DNA from: Marinibacterium sp050389775
GTDB lineage: Bacteria > Pseudomonadota > Alphaproteobacteria > Rhodobacterales > Rhodobacteraceae
Assembly (NCBI RefSeq): GCF_050389775.1
Contig: NZ_CP177144.1
Span: 4,092,001-4,156,000 of the forward strand
Reading direction: 5' to 3'
DNA length: 64,000 bases
The notes beneath the pieces are model-generated. The model saw only the letters and a list, made by a program, of their open reading frames with translations. It was not told the origin of the DNA and searched no databases. Shown here piece by piece: positions 43,764 to 50,901 of the stretch. Numbering within the stretch: position 1 is the stretch's first letter; each line of letters starts with the position of its first letter. Made by a program: the position numbers and the translations under genes.

Positions 43764-44310
43764 CGGGGGCGGCCGTCTTGGAACTGTCGCCGTCGCCCGC
43801 CCCGCCCGCCGGGCCGGGCATCAGGAAATGGCCCGTGGCCTGGGCAAAGAGCCTATCGCGGTTGTCCTGCCAGGCCAGCACGTTGACCGAGGCATAACGC
43901 CGGCCGCGCCGCACGATCTGGGCCCGGGCATAGGCATCGCGCGGCAGGCCCGAGCGCAGGTAATCGACCGTCAGGTCGATGGTCTTGGGCAGGCGCGGCA
44001 GGTCCCCGGCGGCGATCCGGTCATGATCCAGCACGCCGCTTTCCAAATCGTCCCAGAGCGCGGCCCAGCCCAGCGACAGGATCGCCGTGACCTCGAGAAA
44101 GGCCGCCGTCACCCCGCCATGGATCGCCGGCAGGAAGGGATTGCCGATCAGGTCCTCGGAATAATGCAGCACGCCGGTCAGCTCGTCGCCGCGCCGGTCG
44201 AAGGAAATGTCGAGGAACCGCACGTAGGGCACGCCATCGACCAGCGCCTTCAGCGCGGCATCGCGGCGCTGCTTGACGACCTGCACGGGTTCGGGACGCG
44301 GACGGGCCAT
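43756..44310 (-). CDS. Hotdog-fold thioesterase, PaaI family (second of pair)
   Basis: A 184-residue hotdog protein with FLPAIHGGVTAAFLEVTAI, the PaaI-type active-site loop (G-G central), and TIDLTVDYLRSGLPRDAYARAQIVRRGRR. The C-terminal tail (~20 residues, Gly/Asp-rich) is extra. Likely a cytosolic acyl-CoA thioesterase. The start at 44310 overlaps the previous gene's TGA by one base. It is co-transcribed with a shorter paralogue upstream and with MATE downstream; the neighbouring beta-oxidation genes suggest CoA-ester metabolism. Confidence 0.82.
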   Translation of the reverse strand: MARPRPEPVQVVKQRRDAALKALVDGVPYVRFLDISFDRRGDELTGVLHYSEDLIGNPFLPAIHGGVTAAFLEVTAILSLGWAALWDDLESGVLDHDRIAAGDLPRLPKTIDLTVDYLRSGLPRDAYARAQIVRRGRRYASVNVLAWQDNRDRLFAQATGHFLMPGPAGGAGDGDSSKTAAPGE

Positions 44311-44729
44311 CAGCTGCGCTCCGCCGTGAAGGACCCGGCCGCCGAGGCCACCGGCACATTGCTGCGTTCGTCCACCGCCGTCGCCCGCACGAAGGCCACC
44401 GACCGGGCCACGTGGTAACATTCGGCCGTGGCCACCAGGGTCTGGCCCGGCGTGGCCGCGCGCATGTAGTCGATGCGCAGGTCGATCGTCGCGGTCTGGC
44501 CGGGCTGCGAAGGATGGCTCATGACCGCCGCGCCGCAACAGGTGTCCAGCATGGCCGACACCGCGCCGCCATGGATCACCCCGGTCTTGGGATCGCCGAT
44601 CAGCTTTTCGTCGTAGGGCATCGAGATCACGGCCCGTCCGGCCCCGATCTCGACCAGTTCCAGCCCCAGCGCGCGGGCGTGGGGAATGGCCTCGATGAAC
44701 TGGCGGGCTATTGTCGCGATCTCGACCAT
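44310..44729 (-). CDS. Hotdog-fold thioesterase, PaaI family (first of pair)
   Basis: A 139-residue hotdog protein of standard PaaI length: LGLELVEIGAGRAVISMPYD, then KTGVIHGGAVSAMLDTCCG with the catalytic loop, and TIDLRIDYMRAATPGQTLVATAECYHVAR. It probably releases acyl groups from CoA. The ATG at 44729 with AGGAG upstream is preferred over an in-frame extension to 44777. First gene of the minus-strand operon, divergent from the first MerR gene; the 121-base gap contains one TGACGTG half-site, so it may be under the same MerR control. Confidence 0.85.
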   Translation of the reverse strand: MVEIATIARQFIEAIPHARALGLELVEIGAGRAVISMPYDEKLIGDPKTGVIHGGAVSAMLDTCCGAAVMSHPSQPGQTATIDLRIDYMRAATPGQTLVATAECYHVARSVAFVRATAVDERSNVPVASAAGSFTAERS

Positions 44730-44850
44730 GGGCGGGCTCCTGCTGTCTGTTACCGACTTTGTGGCCCGCCCCTGCAACCAAGGGCAAGCCCGAGTGTTGC
44801 GTCACACGTCAGGACCGCATAGGTTTCGGGCAAACGGGAGAGGGTCTGGA

Positions 44851-45219
44851 ATGGCCGAAAAACGCTTGTCCTTCAAGGAAATGTGCGCCGCTTTCGACGT
44901 CACGCCCAGGACGCTGCGCTATTATGAGTATATCGAACTGCTGCAGCCGGACCGCGAAGGCCGGTCGCGGTTCTACGGCGCGCGCGAACTGGCACGGATG
45001 AAGCTGATCATGCGCGGCCGCCGCTGGGGCTTTCAGCTGGAGGAAATCCGCCAGTGGCTGACGATCTACGAGCGCGACGGCACCCAGGTGCAGATGCGCG
45101 CCTTTGTCGAATCGGCTGACCGCCAGCTGCAATCGCTGGCCGAACAGCGCGCCCAGCTGGACGAAGCCATCGACGAACTGCAGCGCCTGCGCGACGAAAC
45201 CAACGCCTCGCTCGACTGA
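44851..45219 (+). CDS. MerR-family regulator 1
   Basis: A 122-residue MerR-type regulator. The N-terminal winged helix FKEMCAAFDVTPRTLRYYEYIELLQPDREGRSRFYGARELARMKLIMRGRRWGF is followed by a dimerising coiled coil (LQSLAEQRAQLDEAIDELQRLRDE). There is no C-terminal metal-binding Cys cluster. It resembles the LiuR-like MerR proteins that control acyl-CoA and branched-chain catabolism in Proteobacteria. Its promoter region has a CACGTCA half-site (44805-44811), and the gap after it has five more. Confidence 0.88.
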   Translation: MAEKRLSFKEMCAAFDVTPRTLRYYEYIELLQPDREGRSRFYGARELARMKLIMRGRRWGFQLEEIRQWLTIYERDGTQVQMRAFVESADRQLQSLAEQRAQLDEAIDELQRLRDETNASLD

Positions 45220-45255
45220 ATTTCGCAATTTCCGGAAAAAACCACCGGGCGACGT

Positions 45256-45479
45256 CACGTCACCCGGCCAGACCGGACATGTTCGCGCTCGCCTTCCGCG
45301 ACGAAATCTGTAGAACCCGCGCCCTGACGTGGGGTCACGGCCTGCAAACCTCCGGTAATCCATACCTTACCGCAGGGCAGGTTCTCCTTATGTCACTGCG
45401 ACCACGTCGACCCTGTTTTGGTTGACGTGATGTTATCCCACGTCAACTTTGTAGCTGACGTGACGTCCCGCTTACGTAA
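45256..45479. promoter_or_regulatory. Cluster of TGACGTG half-sites between the two MerR genes
   Basis: In this 335-base gap TGACGTG, on either strand, occurs at 45256-45262, 45325-45331, 45423-45429, 45439-45445 and 45456-45462. The third and fourth form a perfect inverted repeat GTTGACGTG-N9-CACGTCAAC (45421-45447), and TTACGTAA lies at 45472-45479. The spacing and symmetry fit MerR-family operators controlling MerR 2 and the beta-oxidation operon. No other gene lies in the gap. Confidence 0.65.
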
Positions 45480-45554
45480 ACTTGGGACGCATGTTGTAAC
45501 CACTCCAACCAGCGCGGTCGGGGCCGATGCCTGCGTCCGCCAAGGACAAGAAAA

Positions 45555-45959
45555 ATGACCAACGACACGATGACGATTCGGGAAATGTGCGATGCGTTCG
45601 AGGTGACCCCCCGGACCCTGCGGTTCTATGAATCCAAGGAATTGCTGTTTCCCCTGCGCCTCGGGCAGAAGCGTCTCTTCACCCGGCGTGACCGCGCCCG
45701 GCTCAAGCTGATCCTGCGTGGCAAGCGCTTCGGGTTCAGCCTGGAAGAGATCCGCCAGCTGCTCGACCTGTACCATGTCGGCGACCAGCAGCAGACCCAG
45801 CTGGTGCGGACCTACGAAGTCGCCTGCGACCGGCTGCGCGCGCTGGAAACCGAACGCGCCGAGCTGGATCGCAACATCGACGACCTGAAGGAACAGCTCA
45901 AGTGGGGCGAGAAGATGATCGCCTCGATCCAGTCGCCGACCAGAACGGCGGCGGAGTGA
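45555..45959 (+). CDS. MerR-family regulator 2
   Basis: A 134-residue MerR-type protein, paralogous to regulator 1: IREMCDAFEVTPRTLRFYESKELLFPLRLGQKRLFTRRDRARLKLILRGKRFGFSLEEIRQLLDLY, then a coiled coil. No metal-binding cysteines. It is 33 bases upstream of the acyl-CoA dehydrogenase gene, so it is probably the first gene of the beta-oxidation operon and sensed by an acyl-CoA. AAGGACAAGAAAA precedes the ATG. Confidence 0.88.
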   Translation: MTNDTMTIREMCDAFEVTPRTLRFYESKELLFPLRLGQKRLFTRRDRARLKLILRGKRFGFSLEEIRQLLDLYHVGDQQQTQLVRTYEVACDRLRALETERAELDRNIDDLKEQLKWGEKMIASIQSPTRTAAE

Positions 45960-45992
45960 CCCAAGCCAATCAAGACTGACGGGAGGACCACC

Positions 45993-47774
45993 ATGCCCAG
46001 CTATACCGCACCCACCAGGGACACCCAGTTCGTGCTGCACGACGTGCTCAAGGTGACCGAAGCCGGAATCCCCGGCTATGACGAGATGGAGGCGAGCTTT
46101 ACCAGCGCCATCCTCGAGGAAGCGGGCAAGCTGAGCGGTGAGGTTCTGGCGCCCCTGAACGTCGTGGGTGATACCGAGGGCTGCGTGCTTGAGAATGGCG
46201 TGGTCCGCACCCCGGCCGGCTTTGGCGAGGCCTTCGACCAGATGAAGGCCGGCGGCTGGACCGGTATCGATTTCCCCGAAGAATTCGGGGGCCAGAACAT
46301 GCCCTATGTCATGTCGACGGCGGTGGGCGAGTATTTCTCGGCCGCCAACCAGGCCTTCACCATGTACCAGGGGCTGACCCACGGGGCGGCCTCGGCGATC
46401 CTGGCCCACGGGACCGAGGATCAGAAGGCCACTTACCTTCCCAACATGGTGTCCTGCGAATGGACGGGCACCATGAACCTGACCGAGCCCCATTGCGGCA
46501 CCGACCTGGGCCTGATGCGCACCAAGGCCGAGCCGCAGGGCGACGGCAGCTACAAGATCACCGGCCAGAAGATCTTTATCTCGGCCGGCGAACACGACAT
46601 GGCCGACAACATCATCCATCTCGTGCTGGCCAAGATCCCCGGCGGGCCCGAAGGCATCAAGGGCGTGTCGCTCTTCATCGTGCCCAAGTTCCTGGTCAAC
46701 GAGGACGGCAGCCTGGGCGCGCGCAACGGCGTGAGCTGCGGCAAAATCGAAGAAAAGATGGGCATCCACGGCAACTCGACCTGCGTGATGAACTACGACG
46801 GGGCCACCGGCTGGCTGCTGGGCGAGGAGCACAAGGGCATGCGGGCGATGTTCACGATGATGAACGAAGCGCGCCTGGGTGTCGGCATGCAGGGCCTGGC
46901 CCAGGCCGACGCGGCCTATCAGAACGCCGTGGATTACGCCAAGGACCGGCTGCAGGGCCGCGACGTGACCGGGGCCAAGAACCCCGACGGGCCGGCCGAT
47001 CCGCTGATCGTGCATCCCGACATCCGCCGGTCGCTGATGGACCAGAAGAGCTTTGCCGAGGGCGCCCGGGCGTTTGTGCTCTGGGGTGCGGTGATGATCG
47101 ACCGGGCCCACCGGCTGGAAGACGCCGATGCCGACGGGATGATCTCGCTGCTGACGCCGGTCATCAAGGGCTTCCTGACCGACAAGGGCTACGACATGAC
47201 GGTCCAGGCCCAGCAGGTCTATGGCGGGCATGGCTACATCGAGGAATGGGGCATGTCGCAATTCACCCGCGATGCCCGGATCGCGATGATCTACGAAGGC
47301 GCGAACGGCGTGCAGGCGCTGGACCTCGTGGGGCGCAAGCTGGCCCAGCAGGGCGGCAAACATGTCATGGCCTTCTTCGAACTGGTCAAGGGCTTCTGCA
47401 AGGAAAACGCCGAGGCCGACGAGGCCTATGTGACCGGCTTCATCGAGCCGCTGAAAGCGGCGTCCAAGGACCTGCAGGCGGCGGGGATGTATTTCATGCA
47501 GAACGGCATGAAGAACCCCAACAACGCGCTGGCCGGGTCCTATGACTTCATGCACATGTTCGGCCATGTCTGCCTGGGCCTGATGTGGGCGATGATGGGC
47601 AAGGCCTCGATGGAGGCGCTGGCCGCGGGCAGCTCTGACGTGACGTTCCACGAGACCAAGCTGGCCACGGGACGGTATTACATGGCTCGACAGCTGCCGG
47701 CGACGGCGATGCACCTGGCGCGGATCCAGAGCGGGGCCGAACCGGTCATGGCGCTCGACGCGGCGAACTTCTAA
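45993..47774 (+). CDS. Acyl-CoA dehydrogenase, long form with extra C-terminal domain
   Basis: A 593-residue FAD enzyme, ~200 residues longer than ordinary acyl-CoA dehydrogenases. Blocks: MNLTEPHCGTDLG (FAD/substrate), KITGQKIFISAGEHD and the catalytic base Glu435 in MIYEGANGVQALDL, followed by the additional helical C-terminal domain. This long subfamily includes medium/long-chain enzymes and DmdC (methylmercaptopropionyl-CoA dehydrogenase); no dmdA or dmdD is nearby, so general beta-oxidation is more likely. GGGAGGA precedes the ATG. First catalytic gene of the operon behind the MerR regulator. Confidence 0.9.
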   Translation: MPSYTAPTRDTQFVLHDVLKVTEAGIPGYDEMEASFTSAILEEAGKLSGEVLAPLNVVGDTEGCVLENGVVRTPAGFGEAFDQMKAGGWTGIDFPEEFGGQNMPYVMSTAVGEYFSAANQAFTMYQGLTHGAASAILAHGTEDQKATYLPNMVSCEWTGTMNLTEPHCGTDLGLMRTKAEPQGDGSYKITGQKIFISAGEHDMADNIIHLVLAKIPGGPEGIKGVSLFIVPKFLVNEDGSLGARNGVSCGKIEEKMGIHGNSTCVMNYDGATGWLLGEEHKGMRAMFTMMNEARLGVGMQGLAQADAAYQNAVDYAKDRLQGRDVTGAKNPDGPADPLIVHPDIRRSLMDQKSFAEGARAFVLWGAVMIDRAHRLEDADADGMISLLTPVIKGFLTDKGYDMTVQAQQVYGGHGYIEEWGMSQFTRDARIAMIYEGANGVQALDLVGRKLAQQGGKHVMAFFELVKGFCKENAEADEAYVTGFIEPLKAASKDLQAAGMYFMQNGMKNPNNALAGSYDFMHMFGHVCLGLMWAMMGKASMEALAAGSSDVTFHETKLATGRYYMARQLPATAMHLARIQSGAEPVMALDAANF

Positions 47775-47786
47775 GGTCCGGGCAAC

Positions 47787-47807
47787 GGTGGGTCGCAACG
47801 ACCCACC
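47787..47807 (+). promoter_or_regulatory. Hairpin GGTGGGTCG-CAA-CGACCCACC inside the operon
   Basis: A perfect 9-bp stem with a 3-base loop starts 13 bases after the dehydrogenase stop and is followed by CTACCCTGCC. It lies before the small ORF's ribosome site, so it could stop or process part of the transcript. A similar hairpin followed by CTACC is at 57801. Confidence 0.5.
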
Positions 47808-47832
47808 CTACCCTGCCGAAGGAGAGGCCCCG

Positions 47833-48045
47833 ATGCCCAAGCGCTTTCGCCTGACCCGCCGTTTTCCCGTCGCGATGACGGAAGACGGGTATCGCCGACT
47901 GCGCCGGTTCGCGCGCGAGGCGGGGCTGGACGAAGGCGAGGCGCTGAGCTTCCTCTTCGAACATTTCGACAGCGTGACCGACCTGGACGCGCTGAGCCAC
48001 AGGCTGCGGCTGTTCAACGCGGAGCTCGACGACCGCAAGCGCTGA
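47833..48045 (+). CDS. Small conserved-looking hypothetical protein
   Basis: A 70-residue basic protein (MPKRFRLTRRFPVAMTEDG...). It has a long predicted helix pair (DGYRRLRRFAREAGLDEGEALSFLFEHFDSVTDLDALSHRLRLF). The pattern 'RFP..MTEDGYRRLRRFAREAGLDEGEAL' hints at a ribbon-helix-helix or small adaptor, but I do not recognise a family. GAAGGAGAGG precedes the ATG at good spacing, and codon use resembles neighbours, so it is probably real. Located between acyl-CoA dehydrogenase and GST in the beta-oxidation cluster. Confidence 0.6.
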   Translation: MPKRFRLTRRFPVAMTEDGYRRLRRFAREAGLDEGEALSFLFEHFDSVTDLDALSHRLRLFNAELDDRKR

Positions 48046-48530
48046 CGGCAGGCCGGGATCTGCGATCGGGGAGGATCGAGGATGAGGGAAACGGGGATCG
48101 CAGGCGTGGCAGGCACTGGCACCCGGTTTTCGGGGGTTGCGCCTGTGTTGTCTGCAGGATGCCTGCGGCAGCGGTATTTTTGCCAAGAAGAAGACAGGGC
48201 GTCGCGCACGGGTCCATTTCGTACGGGTCGACGTCGACCGGGCCAACGTCGGGGCCCCTGCCCTACGCGCCCGGCTCCTGCCCCAGGTCTGGTGCCAGGT
48301 CCGGTGCCAGGTCCACCCCGCCGCGCGGCCCGACCGCCCGGCGGAACGCAGGCGCGGCGGCGGAGCTTCTCCTTGGGCGGTCATCGGCTCCTCAGCCTGT
48401 ACCGCGCCTGTCATGAAACGCCATCAACCTTAACAAAGGGTTACGGGAAGGGCGCAACTGCAGCTTCTTCTTGGCCCAAATACCCGACGCCAACCCCGGC
48501 CACGGGCCATGACCAGGGAGTATCAGCCCC
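48046..48530. other. Gap of about 485 bases with a facing pair of 3' elements
   Basis: No gene seen. A minus-oriented pyrimidine element lies at 48169-48197 (CTTCTTCTTGGCAAAAATACC when read on the minus strand, split here as CTTCTTCTTGG then CAAAAATACC). A plus-oriented one lies at 48460-48490 (CAGCTTCTTCTTGG then CCCAAATACCC). They face each other across a Pro/Arg-like GC-rich spacer. Neither flanking gene is convergent, unlike the other sites. A GTGCCAGGTCCGGTGCCAGGTCC short duplication is at about 48290-48312. Confidence 0.45.
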
Positions 48531-49166
48531 ATGACGATCAAGCTTCATTGCTTCGGCGAATCCGGCCATTCCTACAAGGCCGCCCTGGCCCTGCAGTTCC
48601 ACGGGCTGGACTGGGAACCGGTCAAGGTCGATTTCTTCAACGGCGAGACCCGCACGCCCGAGTATCGGGCCAATGTCAACGAGATGGGCGAAGCGCCGGT
48701 CCTGGTCGACGGTGACATCCGCCTGTCGCAATCGGGCGTCATCCAGCAATACCTGACGGACAAGACCGGCAAGCTGGGCGGCGAAGGCACGGACCGCTAC
48801 GAGGTCCTGCGCTGGGTGCTCTGGGACAACCACAAGCTCAGCTCCTTTGCCGGCATCACCCGTTTCCTCATGAACTTCCTGCCCGAGGACAAGCGACCCG
48901 CCGAGACCATCGCCTTCCTGCAGGGCCGCCTGAAAGGCGCCTATGCCATCCTCGACGCCCATCTCGACGGCCGCGACTGGCTGGTCGGCACCGGCGTGAC
49001 CAATGCCGACCTGACCTGCTGCGGCTATCTCTACTACCCCGAGCCCTTCGGCTTTGACCGCAAGGACTGGCCCAATATCGACGCCTGGTTGACCCGCCTC
49101 AGCGCCCAGCCCGGCTGGAAAGCCCCCTACGATCTGATGCCCGGCAACCCTTCGGACCGGGCCTGA
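48531..49166 (+). CDS. Glutathione S-transferase family protein
   Basis: A 211-residue GST. The N-terminal thioredoxin fold has LHCFGESGHSYKAALAL (putative catalytic Ser), the cis-Pro glutathione site in GEAPVLVDG and the glutathione-binding LSQSGVI. The C-terminal helical domain includes ILDAHLDGRDWLVGTGVTNADLTC (N-capping motif). It sits between the acyl-CoA dehydrogenase and thiolase genes; GSTs of this type are frequent companions of beta-oxidation operons, perhaps detoxifying reactive intermediates. GGGAG lies 11 bases before the ATG. Confidence 0.88.
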   Translation: MTIKLHCFGESGHSYKAALALQFHGLDWEPVKVDFFNGETRTPEYRANVNEMGEAPVLVDGDIRLSQSGVIQQYLTDKTGKLGGEGTDRYEVLRWVLWDNHKLSSFAGITRFLMNFLPEDKRPAETIAFLQGRLKGAYAILDAHLDGRDWLVGTGVTNADLTCCGYLYYPEPFGFDRKDWPNIDAWLTRLSAQPGWKAPYDLMPGNPSDRA

Positions 49167-49177
49167 AGGAGACCAAG

Positions 49178-50389
49178 ATGACCGACGCTTATATCTACGA
49201 CGCATTGCGCACCCCGCGGGGCAAGGGCCGCAAGGACGGCGCCCTGCACGAGATCACATCGCTCCGGCTCTCGGCCCAGACGCTCAACGCTGTCAAGGCA
49301 CGCAACAACCTCGACGGTCATGCCGTCGAGGACGTGATCTGGGGCAATGTCACCCAGGTCATGGAACAGGGCGGCTGCCTGGCCCGCTCGGCCGTGCTGG
49401 CCTCGGATCTTGACGAATCGATCCCCGGCCTGGCCATCAACCGGTTCTGTGCCAGCGGCATGGAGGCCGTGAACCTGGCCGCCAACCAGGTCAGGGGCGG
49501 CGCGGGCGAGGCCTATATCGCCGGCGGGGTCGAGATGATGGGCCGCGTGGCCATGGGCTCGGACGGGGCGGCGATTGCCGTCGATCCCAGCGTGGCCATG
49601 GACAGCTATTTCGTGCCCCAGGGCATCAGCGCCGACATCATCGCCACCAAGTACGGCTTTACCCGCGACCAGGCCGATGCCCTGGCCGTGGAATCCCAGC
49701 GCCGGGCCAAGGCCGCCTGGGACGACAACCGCTTTGCCAAGTCGGTGATCACGGTGACCGACCAGAACGGCCTGCCCCTGCTGGACCATGACGAATACAT
49801 GCGCCCGCAGACCGACATGCAGGCCCTGGGCGCGCTGAACCCGTCGTTCCAGGCCATGGGCGAGGTCATGCCCGGCTTCGACAAGATCGCCCTGATGAAA
49901 TACCCCGAGCTGGAGCGGGTGAACCACATCCACCATGCCGGCAATTCCTCGGGCATCGTCGACGGCGCGGCAGCCGTGCTGATCGGCAACAAGGAGTTCG
50001 GCGAGAAATACGGGCTCAAGCCCCGCGCCCGCATCCGCGCCACGGCCAAGATCGGCACCGACCCGACCATCATGCTGACCGGCCCCGTCCCGGTGACCGA
50101 GAAGATCCTCAAGGACAACGGCATGGCCATCGGCGACATCGACCTCTTCGAGGTCAACGAGGCCTTTGCCTCGGTCGTGCTGCGCTTCATGCAGGCCTTC
50201 GACGTCGATCCCGGCGTGGTCAATGTCAACGGCGGCTCGATCGCCATGGGCCACCCGCTGGGCGCCACCGGCGCGATCATCATCGGCACCCTCCTGGACG
50301 AGCTGGAACGCTCGGACAAGGAAACCGGGCTGGCGACGCTGTGCATCGCCTCGGGCATGGGCGCGGCAACGATCATCGAGCGGGTCTGA
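49178..50389 (+). CDS. Acetyl-CoA C-acyltransferase (thiolase)
   Basis: A 403-residue thiolase. The nucleophile is Cys91 in NRFCASGMEAV. NEAFA and NGGSIAMGHPLGATGA give the catalytic His, and CIASGMGAATI the second Cys. It cleaves 3-ketoacyl-CoA in the last beta-oxidation step, forming a trifunctional-like set with the FadB/J gene at 50902. AAGGAGA precedes the ATG, 11 bases after the GST stop. Its TGA overlaps the cupin start by one base. Confidence 0.92.
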   Translation: MTDAYIYDALRTPRGKGRKDGALHEITSLRLSAQTLNAVKARNNLDGHAVEDVIWGNVTQVMEQGGCLARSAVLASDLDESIPGLAINRFCASGMEAVNLAANQVRGGAGEAYIAGGVEMMGRVAMGSDGAAIAVDPSVAMDSYFVPQGISADIIATKYGFTRDQADALAVESQRRAKAAWDDNRFAKSVITVTDQNGLPLLDHDEYMRPQTDMQALGALNPSFQAMGEVMPGFDKIALMKYPELERVNHIHHAGNSSGIVDGAAAVLIGNKEFGEKYGLKPRARIRATAKIGTDPTIMLTGPVPVTEKILKDNGMAIGDIDLFEVNEAFASVVLRFMQAFDVDPGVVNVNGGSIAMGHPLGATGAIIIGTLLDELERSDKETGLATLCIASGMGAATIIERV

Positions 50390-50850
50390 TGCCCAAACTC
50401 GATCCCGACGCCCTGAAGGCGGCGGCCCATCGCGATGCGGACGAGCTGGGCGCCTTCGAACGCATCACGCTCGGCGATCCCGGCGGGCTGACGCAATTCG
50501 GCGTCGCGATCGAGACGCTCATGCCCGGCGCGCGGTCGTCGAACCGGCACTGGCATCTCAGGGAGGACGAATTCCTGCTGATGCTGGACGGCGCGGCCGT
50601 GCTGGTCGAGGAGACCGGCGAAAGCGCCATCGGCCCCGGGGACGCGGTCTGCTGGCCGGCCGGGGCGGCAAACGGGCACATGGTGGTCAACCGATCCGAT
50701 GCGCCCTGCCGGTTTCTCATCGTCGGCACCCGCGCGACGGACGACATCTGCACCTACCCCGACCTGGGGCAGACGCTTTACAACGAAGGCCCGAACTGGC
50801 GCCTGGTCGATGATGCGACCGGGGCGATCATCCGGCAGGGCACCCGCTGA
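50389..50850 (+). CDS. Cupin-domain protein
   Basis: A 153-residue single-domain cupin. Motif 1 is SSNRHWHLREDEFLLMLDG, with two His and one Glu as metal ligands. Motif 2 is PGDAVCWPAGAANGHMVVN, with His. Such proteins are often small dioxygenases, isomerases or auxin/metabolite-binding regulators; the sequence does not decide. It is coupled to thiolase by one-base overlap and precedes the fadJ-like gene, so it probably serves CoA-ester metabolism indirectly. Confidence 0.82.
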   Translation: MPKLDPDALKAAAHRDADELGAFERITLGDPGGLTQFGVAIETLMPGARSSNRHWHLREDEFLLMLDGAAVLVEETGESAIGPGDAVCWPAGAANGHMVVNRSDAPCRFLIVGTRATDDICTYPDLGQTLYNEGPNWRLVDDATGAIIRQGTR

Positions 50851-50901
50851 TCCGGACGCGGCCATCGGCCCGCGATCCGCAGACAAACGACGGAGATGGA
50901 A

